A DNA stretch of 60,000 bases from Lineus longissimus (GCF_910592395.1 NC_088323.1:4032001-4092000), one strand, 5' to 3'; counted from the first letter of the stretch, positions 37,691-50,975 are shown. Notes: generated by a model from the sequence alone, not told the origin. Numbers and translations are program-made.

Positions 37691-40600
37691 CAGTTACAGT
37701 AGTGTGATAAGGTGATCCTACTGTCACTGTGCGAACTGGCAGCCATTGAATCTGAATGTGTTAAAGTGTGAAATCAATTACCTACCTTAGCTTACTAACA
37801 CTTGACTGACACAAACCAGAGAAAATATCCGAATGAGAGAGTCCAAAAGCAGACACCGCATTCATCCAATTCAAAAGATGAAATGATTCCGATGACATGT
37901 GTACACACAGTAGCTATGTTCATTCATTGAAACCACACTTAAAGGCATAGTGTCCTCATAGATTTTTTTTAACCCACCAAAAAGTTGATCTCTGTCACTA
38001 AAAATCATTTGAGTGGGGCCTTTAGAGTGATTCAGCTGTCCAAAGCCAACCTAAGGGATTTCTCCTAGCTACTTTTCTCATAAAATATCATGATCTTGAT
38101 TTATCATGATCAACACGGCTACATATATTCTTAAAAATGTATTACCAATTTCACACCCCAGTGTCTGCAATCCCACAAGACACTCATCTGATTTTCAAGA
38201 AGTCTTGACATACACCATATCCAACAAGAACCTGAGAAACAAATAACAAGGGTCATCAGCAGAAGACAACAAATATCTTTCTATTCAAAGAATGTCATGA
38301 ACTTGGACAATCGCAACCAACACAGCATGCACATGATTGATCATGATTTCACACTCGGGTGTCTACCGACCCTCCAGAGTAATCGGCCACAAAATTACGA
38401 CCCCCAGATCTCTCATCTGTCAAAACTTGTCTAGTCTGTCGGAGGTCTTGTCAGAGCCCACTGTTGGCTGTCAGAGAGCCATACTCAGAAGTAATCTAGT
38501 GGCCCTGACCTGGCCGATCCCAGGTTCACAGGTCCCTAGGATATCGAGCAGTTCCAGTCTTTTGTTTGGGTTGCATAGTGGTTCTACTGAGATCAGACCA
38601 GAATCACATTGTCTCGGGGAAAGTTAAAGTGCATAAGTGGGGCAATCTAAACATTTGAGAGTCTACCTTGGGACAAACTTCATGGAGGTGGTCCCCTGAA
38701 CCCGACAATTCAATAAGCACTAATTTCAAACACTCTTGTCATGACAATGATGGAGAATTTCAGCAACTTCTCACAGATTATAGTCTGTACAAGAGAGATT
38801 TGAAACAACTGTCAATACCATTGGTCACCACAAAGGTACTCTGAGCTATCAGGTAGGTAGTTATTTTTATTTCAGCACTAACTGACAGCCCTTTGGATTG
38901 AAATTCCGCTGAATTCTCCTTCAGCCAGAATAAGCATGTTTAATGGAATCAATCACATTTACTCAAGACATAACAATAAGAAAAGAGACACCACTTAAAA
39001 TTTAACAATGGAGGATGTTACCAACCAATTTCGACCAAGTGGCCAACAATGACAAGTTATGACGGATGTTCCTTTTGTACTTATCATATTCAGTCATTTA
39101 ATTGTTTGGGTTTAATGGTTTGTCTAACTCAATAAACCTTTGTGTTTGGACATAGCCCTTCAAAATGATAATTCATGCTCAGGTCTCTCAGCCAGGTCAT
39201 AACCTCTTGAATTGTCTACTGAAAACACTGCACTGGTTCGGTATCAATTCTGAAAAGATCTATACACAGGGCAATATGAGAAACCATTTTGAATGAGGAG
39301 CTGATCCATGCAATTGGATGGTTCAACTCAGGGATGGATAATCAGAATCTTTGTTTCTGTCATGAAATGCTAGACTGCCAAAGAAGGAAGAACGTGTTTT
39401 TTTTAGATATACTTTTAACCTACCTTATTCACTAACTTGCACTGATCAGATACTGTTATGGTTTAACAAATCATACATGTATCCAACATAAGTTAGAAGG
39501 GTCTGAAATCGACATCCACTGGTCGTATCTCCCTCCTCTGAAATATTCACCTAAATCCCACAGCGGCTTGCCTGTGTCATCTGTGTCGGTGAAAACTAGG
39601 ACACACAACTGACAATGACAATGCCTTTTCGTGTGCTGGTTCAAAAATAATTGCTTGAATAACAAGGTCTAAAATCACCGCAATTGCCTACACAAACATA
39701 ATTGCACGGCTATTCAAAGACGAAAAACGCTATCACAGATGAAACTGTTTTGCAGTTTGGTTCGTGCAAAGTTTATAAGCTGCAAGTGTTGGCATGGTGT
39801 TTCAACATGGAAAATAGAGCGTTTAACTCTTTCAAACCTTACCGACTGAATGGACTACCAGCATCATGCAACACATGATCATGACTTTCCCGAATGTGGA
39901 ACATTTCACGATACACACAGGCACAATATTGAAATGCAACACCAATGAGAGGTCCATGATAACACTCGTGTCGCTCATGATGACATAAGGCTCACAAAAC
40001 ATCTACCAGTTGCGTGGAGCCTGCATGATCCAGCTGAGATACCAATGCAGATATTTTCAAGTGACAAAAGAGATCGTGCTCAAACATCAATGTGTTTTAC
40101 AACCCTAACAATGATTGGAAAGGCAAAGGAGGAAAGGGTAAAGGATTTGTTAGGGTTTACATTTATAGGTGAAAGTGGTCCTTATGTTGTGATGGTGAAA
40201 CACATCTGATGTTTATTTTCAATCACAAAGTTAATGGGAATTAACAAACCAAATTTAAAGGGGTAATTGAGGTCATCTTGAGATGTAATACATGTATATT
40301 GGAATATCAATATCGAAATAAATCCTGATAATCAAGCAGAGATAATTAGGACAATTATTTATCTGTGTCACAGATATCATCATTGATGACCCAGGTTATT
40401 ACAGCAAATTGACATATTGTCCTGTGAACATTTGTGATCATATTAATGAACTTACTTATCGACATTATAGTTGGCAGAACTTGACAACCCAAAACATGTG
40501 AACAAAACATCGGCAAATTCGATCATTTTGATTTGGTGGTAGACTAAATGCCATGTTTGCTGCCGAAGTGAAAGACTAAAGCATTAGAAGAAGACATCTT

Positions 40601-41426
40601 TTTTTATTCTTTCAAATGATTTTTTACACACCAGTGTCTTGAAAATTGATAACTTACCTTTAATGTGAGAATGATATGTAGTTCTTGAAGGATATTGATA
40701 CGTAATCCGATAGATTTATGGAAATATTCTTTCAATACCGAAGCAATTTTAAGATGCCTGACTGAATTTCAACAAACACATGGGTCCAAGAACTTAAGAC
40801 TAAAAAGTCCAGACATTCTCCCATAGCAGGCCTTTTTGGGTCATTTCTAAAATACAATTTGTGGTTTGAAACTTCAAAAGTAACCTTTTTTAAAAGGTGC
40901 ACATTCACGTCCACAAAACAAAATAGTCAGGTTACAATTTTTACCGGCATGTCCTTCCCTAACCAGCCAAACAAGGTCTAAGACAACTGAATACAAACAG
41001 TCCAGAACCTAACACAAACAGTCTAGAATGTAGAAATAAACTTAAAGACCAAATAGTTGAACAAAAAACAAATCCCAACAACACTCGTAAAGTCGGCTTA
41101 ATAAATATTTTAACAGAAGCACTCGACCAAACGTCATTACACACAACTAAAATTTTATCCATTAAAGTAACAGCCCACTAGACCAGCTCTGCTAGATTAA
41201 CTTTTACTTTTAACGAAAATAAAACACAAAACTTTTAACGACAAAAATGTCAATAATGAGTTATTGGTGTTTTGGGTTCAGATTTGTCATGTAAAATTTA
41301 CATTTATTTGGCAAATATTGTGGTTTCGCCTGTGGCTGTTGATAAAACAGACTTTGGTAGAATATTTTGGAGGGCAAATAGACCATTAATGATGATCCAA
41401 ATACCAGTAACTAAATTGACTTAATG
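37691..41426. other. Gene-free stretch
   Basis: About 3.7 kb with no gene, RNA or clear repeat recognised. The longest open frame (38337-38627, plus) is not similar to anything I know. Confidence 0.45.
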
Positions 41427-41654
41427 TTAAAAGGGACAATAGGCAGGAGTTAGACGGGTCAAATACGTAGTCTACAAGTGGTAAGTATGCACAACCAGAG
41501 GTCTGGGGTGTGTCTGATACCGAGATGATTATTCATTATACAAGCGTGAAGATTTTCAACATATTGTCAAGACAGGAGAGACCCCTATTGGCAACTTTGT
41601 TCAACTGATCAGAGCTACATTGGTCCAGCCTACATTTATATAGTCTCCCTTTAA
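41427..41654 (+). mobile_element. Putative TTAA-flanked MITE (best copy of the AGGCAGGAG family)
   Basis: TTAA at 41427-41430 is followed by AAGGGACAATAGGCAGGAGT. The right end reads TATAGTCTCCCT followed by TTAA (41651-41654). The ends are imperfect inverted repeats (AGGGACAATA / AGGGAGACTATA), and TTAA on both sides suggests a piggyBac-type target duplication. It is non-coding, about 220 bp. Relatives lie at about 104, 18185, 30229 and 55278. The piggyBac link is inference from TTAA only. Confidence 0.6.
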
Positions 41655-44579
41655 GAGTGAAAGTCACATAAGGCAATAACCACAAAAAGATACTGTCTGC
41701 TAATCATTTTTAACCAGTTTCTAGGAGTTCATATTGAGTTCAGACCGATTTTTTCCAGATGAAGTTTTCTCTAATTTCTATGTGATCAGGTCTGATTGAA
41801 TAATAGGCCGAAAGTTTAGCTCGAGAATTCAATAAGAGAGTTATAAGCTTAGATAGAAAGCAGGAATTCATTCATATTTCGTCAACTTTCAAACACCAGC
41901 TTATGGTTTTGAACATCAAATCTGTGAGATATTTTTATTATAATAACCTATATACTAAGGGTATTAAGAATAACGAAAGGGCTAAGCTATCATTACTTTT
42001 TATTAGCCAAGCTGTAAACCATTAACGTAAGAATAGGCATCAGTTGAATAGAGGCCTACCTTGCAAAAAACTAAGAGACCACCAAAATTTAGTGGCATGC
42101 GAAATCTGGCAGTTAACAGCCAACCTTTTTCAAACCCAGCATGACTTTTACAGGAATAAACGGAAAAAAGGTGACAGTTAAATACACAGTTGGATTATCC
42201 AGACATTTTTAAGTGCTCATTGCTTTGGTTTACTTTTTATGCCGTTCTGAACCGACTTTAAACAGTAAATACATTTGTTTTCTGAGCTTGACTGAACACC
42301 TACATGATTGGATTTTATTTGAAGTTGTTTCATGGGTGGCTTTAAAGTGTTGGGATTAACTTTTTTATATCAAAAACTTTAAAACTTCTTTGTATTTCAT
42401 TTCAATCCTGATTATAATTTAACGTTAGTGGTTTTAGAAAAGTTGAGCCAATTTAACGGTCAATATAACTGCACTTTCCAAAAGGTTTAATTCAACAATC
42501 TTTTTTTACATTGGTGGCATTTGGGAGAAGAGAATTCTTGAACAAGACAATCATTCAGATATACACGAATAATCACCAAGTTGGGTGTCATCTCTCCCCC
42601 AAAAATTTCATAGACACCATTGGTGTCACTTCAACCTCTTTCATGAAATTGTCATTCAGACATGGAACTATATTCATAGTCTGGTATGGACATAATGGAA
42701 AAACTTTGCCCTGCCAAACTTTCTTCCCTAAATTGCGCCAAAGAGAGCCATATAGACTTGCACAAGAGTCATCTAATAACTTGGGGTCCCTATTTGGTTT
42801 CTAATGAGCAGTGTGATGAAAAGTCATAACGATACATATTCGGAATAACCATGGTACCAGCATTGTCGTGAGTCAGAGAGGCTGTTTCATTCTAAGAATA
42901 CACCTAAAAATATCCTGTCTGTCCGGGATTGGACACATTATCACTAGAGACGTCATTACTGTTTGCCACAGCATCACCTGCTCTCTAATCCTGTGGGGGA
43001 GAGTTTGTCCCCAGATCACCTGGGCAAATGTCTTGAATGCCAGGAGATCACTTTCACCTTGGATCGTCTCGGGCCGAGTGGGGTACTTCAAGGCTCCTCG
43101 ATTGCCACTAAAATAGCCGACTGGTTTTTCCATTTAAATTGCTGAGAGTGTTGACACTGTACCAAAAGAGCAGACTGGAGTACCAAGCTTCGCAACACCC
43201 CCTCAAGATTTAGTCCCCATCCGTCCAACAATTGGTGTCATTCGCTGCTCTCTTGGAAAATACAGAGCCAGAAAACCGTGTGATGAGATTACCAAATGTG
43301 TACTTCACTGTGAATACAGAACATTGCTCAGTGGTGTGAAAGACATGTGCAACCATAATTAGGTGTTTTCTCGCAGTCACACGATTTTTTAAGGCTGATT
43401 GAGCGGTGTACCAGTTGTTTATATCATTAGGACATGGTCATGGAAAAAAATGTGTAGGGTTTGAGTTTTAAAGCCACAGTTATTTGTGAATGTGAGCATC
43501 ATTTTCATCAGATCTGGAGATTGTGGATTTGCCAATAGCACCAAACCCTCCCCCTACAAGTTACAACACAAAGAGAAAGCAATTCATTTGAAAATTGTGA
43601 AATCCTGATAGACAACTACCACACGAGGGGACATATTTTTACAGTTCTCTCAGGGTAATAAAGGAAAAATCGTAAAGAAATCAGGTCACTATCTGTAGCT
43701 AGCACGACCAACTTTCATCACCACTTTGGGACATCCCAACATTAGTGGTTAACATACACAAAACCGAATAGGACCGTAGTTTTTCTTGTCAATTTGCCCA
43801 CAAGAAGATTTTTAGATATTCTGATCAAATTTCCACGGGGAAATTTATAGCTTGATTACTTCAGGTGAGGTTAGAGAATAACATAAAGGGGTTTGTAACA
43901 GAGAACTAGCAATGAATTTTTAAAAATGCTGTTTGCCCCGGGGAGGCAATCATGGGATATGCATTCTAAAGACCACTGTTGACAGAAGAGTGAGCAATAT
44001 AGGCTAATTCTTGGCTTATTCTACAACACAACTGAATTTATGGACTTGCTCCCGAGAAATGAACCAAGTTAGCTTAGTATGCAATGTGAAGCCACCGTAG
44101 TCTCACGAGGCAGGTAACTCAATCATTCTTTTCACACAGTTAGGGGGCTGATCACCTTTAAGTGACACCCCTCAAAGGACAAGCTCGGCTAATGCCTCCC
44201 CCAGATGGATTTGCATTACATTTCCTGATGCAGGGTCGGTGTGATGTGACGTGCTTGCAAACAGTTAGTACGATTACTCAGGGGCTTGAAGCCGCACTTT
44301 ACCGAGCAAAAAGAAAGTAGGAATACAAGTCTGGTTAGAACGACTTTATCTTTGCGTCCTCAAGCAGGGCACTTGTCCTTTCCTCTTTCAACAGAAGCAG
44401 AAGTTTGAGCACAATTTGTTGACGTCTTGCTGAAATTGGAAATAGTCTTGACGATTTGCCGCTTCAAGAAAATGACAGATTCTGTTATATGACCTTACAT
44501 CAAGAAACAAAAAACATAACCCAGGAATGATCTTCATGAGTCCAACATGGCCCTGTACAGTACTGCTATAAGGTAACCG
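41655..44579. other. Gene-free stretch
   Basis: No recognised gene. The open frames at 42511-42804 and 42868-43145 do not resemble known proteins. Confidence 0.45.
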
Positions 44580-44867
44580 ATAAATTCAACTCGACAGAGG
44601 ACATTGGAAGACTGCTGACACCTCCACTTTCTGGACAACCATCGATCAGAACTAGAGAAAGCGCTGCTGAAAGCAAAGAATGAGAAGGAAGCTGCACAGG
44701 TAATGGACCAGTTTTTTTTATCCATACATGCACCAGTTCCACTTAAGTCGATACAGAGAATGGTAGGAAGTGACTTCTCCAAGTGATAAAGCAAAGAAAC
44801 TGCACTCTCTGCCCACATCTAGATGGAACCAATCCAATAAAAGTGCACTATTTCTGCTTACAAATAA

Positions 44868-45123
44868 GAAACAGAATGGAAGAAATGTGCCCCAAGCAGT
44901 ATGGACGAAGGATATGGTACTTTCAAATCATACCCAGATGAAAGGAGACCAATTTCACTAGAAGACATTCCAGCAGAAACAGGAACTGCAGTAATGTTCG
45001 CCACTTCCTCGGCAGATTTTCTTGAGCTCGATACGAGGGATTTCCGCTCAGGGAGCAAGGAACTGGTTGGGCAGTTGGCCAATCAGAGTAGTAATGAAGA
45101 GGACAAAAAGCAAACTGTCTGAT
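44868..45123 (+). CDS. Unrecognised open frame, possible terminal exon
   Basis: An 84-codon plus-strand frame opens after a stop at 44865 and ends at TGA 45121-45123. From Met at 44901 it reads MDEGYGTFKSYPDERRP and so on, with an acidic EEDKKQTV end. About 200 bp upstream, at 44655-44709, a short coiled-coil-like frame (ELEKALLKAKNEKEAAQ) is followed by GTAATG, a possible splice donor. The middle (AVMFATSSADF, then RSGSKEL) has a faint likeness to the small subunit of caspase-like peptidases, but no catalytic part is visible and the phases of the two pieces do not join cleanly. I cannot assign a function, and this may be chance. Confidence 0.18.
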
Positions 45124-45799
45124 CCCAAATTGTGTGTGGGAAGAAGAGGACAATAGAATAAGCACTTGGTATCAGATTAGGGTGCATGTCACTTCTCCTG
45201 CCAAATCCAGATTCCTGCGGTTTGTGCTACTTCATCCATAGGTATTTTGGGAAAGCAAGCCAGGCAAATGTCTGTATTTGTCTCCATTTGACCTTCTCTC
45301 ATGCCATTTGGTGGAAATTAGCATGCTTACGATGTAGCATGACGGCTCCCAAATCATCACAAACATAATGCCCTGACCATCAACAAGTCAACAACCTTGT
45401 AATGACCATGAAGGTGATTGCCTGTGGCCAAAATATCAATAAGGAGGTTATTACTTAAGGTTACACACACAAAGGAGTGCCGCAATAAGACATGAGGACT
45501 ACCAAGGATGGTACCAAGGTGCAGCTGGGAATCTCTCAGATAAATGGGTGGAGTTGTAGGCCAGGCATGGAAGAAATGGCCGAATCTTTTGATGGTCTTA
45601 GCATCAACTGACTGAAAAAGTGACATTTTACCTCGATGTGTTTGAATACTCACACTGCGCTCCCTCTCATACTTGTCCAATATTTTGGAGGCATACCATC
45701 CTTGTCAAAAAGCTTTTGAAGAAACGTATATTATTTTAGTTGTGTACCCAGGGACTGACATGTTCTCCACTCCAGTGTCCATACTATCCTCTGGAGTAC
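45124..45799. other. No supportable gene
   Basis: A 107-codon minus-strand frame at 45680-45357 is open but has no recognised domain, no convincing splice sites and no neighbouring exons. Confidence 0.4.
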
Positions 45800-46060
45800 T
45801 TAAAGGGAACTGAAACCGCCAAGCCAGTTCGTATGACCTCGTTTTCATTTCCCGCGTATCGGATGATCAGAACAAGGTATGAATGAAACATGGCGCCTAG
45901 CTGTCAATCATTGAGTGACGTCACTACTACGAAAACTCATGAATGAAAGATCGCATGACTCACGTGATTCTCACATGATTCTCAATAATAACAAATTGAA
46001 CTGCGCATGCTCGGGCTCTGGGGGCGGAGCTACAAATCTGAACTCGAATATGAAGTTGGA
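45800..46060 (+). promoter_or_regulatory. Cluster of promoter-type motifs (CRE, E-box, NRF1-like, GC box)
   Basis: Within about 110 bp there are a perfect CRE TGACGTCA (45916-45923), an E-box CACGTG (45961-45966), a TGCGCATGC palindrome of the NRF1 type (46002-46010) and GGGGGCGG (46020-46026). CpG is locally more frequent than in the surrounding DNA. No coding exon follows within reach that I can recognise. The block starts with TTAAAGGGAAC at 45800, so it may instead be a MITE carrying such motifs. Confidence 0.35.
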
Positions 46061-46239
46061 AGTTTGACTTTCTCGGGCGGTGAAAGTCGAAAAGTTGAAT
46101 AAATCATTCATTGCTGATAAAGTGATAAGCTTTAACTTGTCTCTCCAGAAAATAAGGCAGGTCTCTGCAAAATTGGCAGCCGGCCCTCTGCAGACAACCC
46201 ATTTCCAGTTGACACGTTAGAGGAGAAAATGTCAGTTTC

Positions 46240-46866
46240 GATCCTTCGAGTTACGAGTTAAGGTGTACCTTTTACTGTGGACCCACTGTTTTTTACATAC
46301 AGACTTACAACTGTGGCACAAACAGCAACCTATAAAAGGTTTATCAACCTGGGCAGTGAAAGTACTGTATACAAAAAACCAATTTGAACATAACAAGGAA
46401 GAGAACCAGAAATGAAATGTTACTGAACAATGTTAGGGTAAAATTGGGATGGGAACTCAATAGGCTGAAGGAAAAGAAGATGGTGAAATAGTATGGTGAT
46501 TTTATTGCACGCTTCTCAAAACCTCAAAACTGAGTCTCAATATTCTGAGCCTCAGTATTAAAGAGGATATTAAGAGTCAGACTCCAACCCTTCTAAGTCA
46601 TCACAGAAGCAACTGCATCGATCTTACGAACTACGACATTAGTACCGCTGCCCTTCCACCGAAAGACTTTTTGATCATTGCAAGATTTCATCAACCTGGG
46701 CAGTGAAAGTATTGTACACAACAGAACACTTTAAAACAATTTGAACATGAAAAGAAGAGAGCCATAGATAACAATTTTCTAGTTAGTGAACAAAGTTATG
46801 AAATTGAAAACACAACATGGGGAAGAAAAAGAAGATGGTGAAATAACACACTCATGATTTTATTAC
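46240..46866 (+). repeat. Two diverged copies of a unit of about 250-270 bp
   Basis: TCAACCTGGGCAGTGAAAGT occurs at 46343 and 46691, and AGAAGATGGTGAAATA followed by GATTTTATT(G/A)C occurs at about 46477 and 46831. Weaker likeness extends up to 46240 and 46618. The spacing is about 350 bp. Neither copy is open in any long frame. Confidence 0.6.
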
Positions 46867-47856
46867 AATACTTATCTCAGTGAATACATGTCATTGATGC
46901 AAGTCTGAAAGACAGAACTGTTCGGCATGGTAAAACAAGCTGAATGTCTATATACCGGATGACCTCCAGTCATGCCAGCAGTCTGATATTTAACTCAGAA
47001 GACCAGCGAGGACCACTTCAAAGTCCCTTATCCCTAGCAATAGCCCATTACTAAACCTACTTCAATATTGCTAAGAATAAGAATCATTTCCTGACAATAC
47101 TAATGTCCATTACTGGAGAGTCACTCCACCTAATGCATGTAATGATTCTTTATTGCTTTGATATGTAATGAGAAACGTTGCCTTGTTTCCTGATTGGGAA
47201 GTCATACAGCCCTCGGGTATAATCAGACCACCCTACGCTCTCTCTGTCCCTGATGAATAATCAAGTCGAAACAGTGTCCTGCTACTGCGATAATGAATGG
47301 CAAAATGCATGTCATCAGATGCAGGATTGTGCCCAATAGTCCTGACGCTTGCTGAAAGTTAATGCAAGTACTCTTAGAATCTACAGCCAATCATGAAAGG
47401 TGTTGGTGGTAGAAATTAATGGTTACCATTTCAAGCAGGGATGAAGTCATGAGTCAACCAAGTTCTGGTCACTTACAAAGGATGGTTACAAATGTGGGAT
47501 GAAGGTGAAGGAACCACTCGTATTGTCATTGTAAGCGTCCCTTAAGAGTTGACCATAGGCAATACTATTTTGACCAGAACTCGAAATCCTCAAGCAATTA
47601 GAACTCCTTCATTATGATGTGAATGCCAATTCCAAGGGTGGGAAATTGTTCTCTGGGAAACAAAGAACTACATGTAACTCCCACCCTTGAATTTAGCATT
47701 CAGTTCGTTTTGAAAAAGTTCTTTATGATTTCAATTTCTAGCCGGAATGGTGGTCAGCCCTTAACCTCTCAAAAATTTCTTTTATATAGTTTTGCTCAAT
47801 TGGATCAAGTGGATGGTTGATTCAAGAAATTCAAGCCCGACTTAATAAAAATACGC
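46867..47856. other. Gene-free stretch
   Basis: Contains a diverged repeat fragment at 47533-47590 related to 7365-7425. No gene recognised. Confidence 0.4.
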
Positions 47857-47912
47857 TTCTTATAATACCATCGCTGATTTAGCATTCTTATAATACCATC
47901 ACTGATTTAGCA
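47857..47912 (+). repeat. 28-bp unit in two tandem copies
   Basis: TTCTTATAATACCATCGCTG plus ATTTAGCA is repeated directly at 47885 with one mismatch, a recent local duplication. Confidence 0.9.
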
Positions 47913-49437
47913 TTCTAATCAAAGCTCTGCTAAACCATATGGATGATCAACAAGACACCAAAACTGATCTCAAGAGAGCCTTTAATCTTGTCACAGCTGT
48001 CATCAACACTCAAAGGACGTCTTTGTTGTTGACCAATCACCTTTCGCACATCGTTTGAACTGTTTACAAATAAGGACAGCTAATCTGATCAGTATTTTTA
48101 GGAATTCACAGCTCAATTCGCTCACAAACCACACGAAACTAATGGGTCTTCTTGTTACACATGACTAGGTTCTTCTTGTCAGGGCTAACCAGATGACTAA
48201 TTATCAATAGCGGAGAATATTGAGAGAGCCTAATTATACATTTAAGAGCAGATCAAGATGAATCATTTTAAACACAGTTATTATGAAAATACAAACTAGG
48301 TTTGCTCAATCTTGAATAGTTAGCATGGCAGAGGGGTTTATAGTTGGTAAGGACTTGGCGTGTCTTAACTTTAAAACTAATTGAATGTGACATCTTCTTG
48401 CGAGGGCTAACCAGATGACTTAAGATTGAATCAAAGACATGAAAGAAGGCTTTTTAACAGTCAACTATCACTATCAGATCATAAAATACGGCACTCAGAA
48501 ACAATTTCTTGTCTGAATATTAGATTTGTCCAAATCACGAATATTCATGACAAAATAGTTCCACTTTATCTTTGCCTCTGTATAGCATTGGCAATTATTC
48601 CAGTTCTTGTCTCGGACCATCATGCATAATCAGTAATTCAGTAATCCATAATCCAATACTGTTGTCTGCCAGCCCCTTTTTCTTGTACGATTCATGTCTT
48701 GACTAGATAGATGGATTTGACTGGACACCTCCTTATGAGAACTAACTAGATATCATGGCAATAAGGTTGAGTAAACATTATCAAACCCTTGCATGCCTAG
48801 TTGAACACTTCGAAAAGATTAAAAGGTTTTTTTAATGACAAGTTACGGCAGACGAGCTAGATAGAGAATGTTGCACAAAAAGATGATGTTCAATCACAAA
48901 CTTCTTTACTTATCTTTTGGGTAACAGTGAAGACATTTTGGAAAGCACTGGACAAAATAAATGGCAACATATGAGTCTTATTGTGTCATCTGTGATACAT
49001 GTATGCCTAGCACAGTCTCCATGCATACATGATGGATAAGATGAGTTGTCCTGGTTCGTGCTTTAGTCTGCACCGATTTTCCAACTTACAACACAAGTGG
49101 CACAAGACAGGCAAACAAAGGGCATTCAGGATGCCATATGACATGATGATTGACACCTCATCTTTCTGAGGACATGGATCAACTATATAAAATGGCATTT
49201 TGAAATACAACCATAATATCTAAGTAAATATGGGCTGACCCCATACTGTGAGGGGTTGGCCAACTACCTCGATATTGTGCACAAAAGGACAAGCCCAATT
49301 GGCATTTAAAGAAATTTTGTGTACTGTTCAGCAATGTATCAGTCCATGCTCTTAAATTCGGGTTTATCTGATATTAACTGCTGTATGGGTGTTATCCCAC
49401 TTAACATCCCTGGTCTATCCTTGCAAGGAAATTCCCT
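47913..49437. other. Gene-free stretch
   Basis: No recognised gene or RNA. CTAACCAGATGACTTA-like sequence appears near 48185 and 48409, a weak short repeat. Confidence 0.4.
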
Positions 49438-49510
49438 TTGGGCTTTAGCTCAGTCGGTACTGCCTGTCTATCCAATGTTGACTTTGAGGATAAAATTAGT
49501 TTCCTTACTG
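49438..49510 (+). mobile_element. tRNA-like SINE head (weak)
   Basis: TTGGGCTTTAGCTCAGTCGG carries a good Pol III A box (TAGCTCAGTCGG) in a tRNA-like setting, but no B box follows at the expected distance. It is either a decayed SINE head or chance. Confidence 0.35.
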
Positions 49511-50654
49511 TTCCCACTATTCAGCGTATATAGTCAGACAGAAAGATCATATCAAGTTTCCGAGTATGACAAATGTTTTTCTTTAATCTTAAACGTGCCA
49601 AAGACATCGTACCCCATCGGGTGAGATTTTGGTTTCAAATTTCTAAGAGGTGAATGATTTTGTATGGGCTGCTGTCAAATGGTTCAATGGATCCTACCAG
49701 AATGGAAATAATGTGTATAAATTTATGTTCATAAATTCTCTTGAGGACAAGGGTCACATCAGTCACATGACAGGCAAGATAAAATCTGAAATTTTGTATT
49801 CGACTGCAAATATGTCATTTTTTTATCTGGGTTTCAAAAGAAAGTTGCTTTGTTAAACAGTATTCAACCCCAAAATGTGAATCAGTTAAAGGAGGGAGTC
49901 AGTTTTGCCTCTTAAAACTCAAAGATTTGATCAAACTCATTGTAGCAAATAAGTGGGTAAATCGGTTTCTGAATAGATGCCAGTAGAGACATCTAGCATT
50001 ATCTCTCGGTATCTTATTCTAATGACAGTTAACAAAAGTGTGACTTAGTGACCATTGCAGGCACAAGGGTTCAGGCTTTCTGACCCCTGGCACCAGTGCC
50101 CTAATGTCATGACACATGACAAATCAAGCCAACACAGGTCTACATGTAGAACATGTTTTCTGTTATAAATAACGCTTCTTTCTCCGACCGTGACAACATT
50201 TTTCGATAACCTGTATGTTATCTACAAAATTAAGTTCAGGCAGGTGTGAATGGGACATTATCAGAAGAAGAAGAAATACATGAAATATGGGTAGCGGTTT
50301 CTTTAAACCTGCTTTGAAAAATATGATCCCCATATTGAATGCTTACAATTTATTAGGTTCTCAATAGGCCATTTACTTTGTACATGTTGTATAGAAATTT
50401 GAAGCCATCTCTGTCATAAATAACCTATTTTACTTTCTTTCATAGCTAACTGTAAGACAGATGTTATGAAAGGTATACTGACTGTTCCAAAATAATGTAG
50501 CATTTTAAACAAAATCCATATATAAAACTGGAAGACTATGATCCATAGAAGAAAGGATAATGACGATTATATTTCCATTAGACCGAAGCTGAGCACTCGG
50601 GAATGTTTGTGATGTGCATTGGATCTTTTGCAGAATATATATTTATACCAATTA
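49511..50654. other. Gene-free stretch
   Basis: Nothing recognised. Confidence 0.4.
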
Positions 50655-50975
50655 CCCCCAGTGTACAATTCGAAAGCGAGGAATTCCTTGCAGATGCTGT
50701 AGGGGGCACATCGAGTGAAAGTGTCTAGAGATCAGCACAAGTGTTCCGACGAAAAAGCCTGAACTGTGTTGGCATTGATTAGATACAAATAGTTTGGTCA
50801 ATCTATCTTGCATTACCACGTATGAAAGCCTAACCGATACTGTGCGGAGGCCAGTGTTTGAATCGACTTCAGGCTTTTTTGTCTGAACAGTTGCTGATCT
50901 CTAGACACTCTCACTCGATATGCACCCCACGCTGTCTGCAGAGAATGCCATGTTTTCGAATTGTGCACTGGGGGA
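50655..50975 (+). mobile_element. Foldback element with arms of about 108 bp
   Basis: The left arm (50655-50763, CCCCAGTGTACAATTCGAAA ... GTGTCTAGAGATCAG ... AAAAAGCCTGAA) and right arm (50868-50975) are reverse complements at roughly 80% over their length, joined by a spacer of about 104 bp. No open frame. It is probably a palindromic non-autonomous DNA transposon. Confidence 0.7.

Noticed and set aside
45357-45680. 107-codon minus-strand frame
   Set aside because: Protein-like in places but no family likeness and no clean exon borders.
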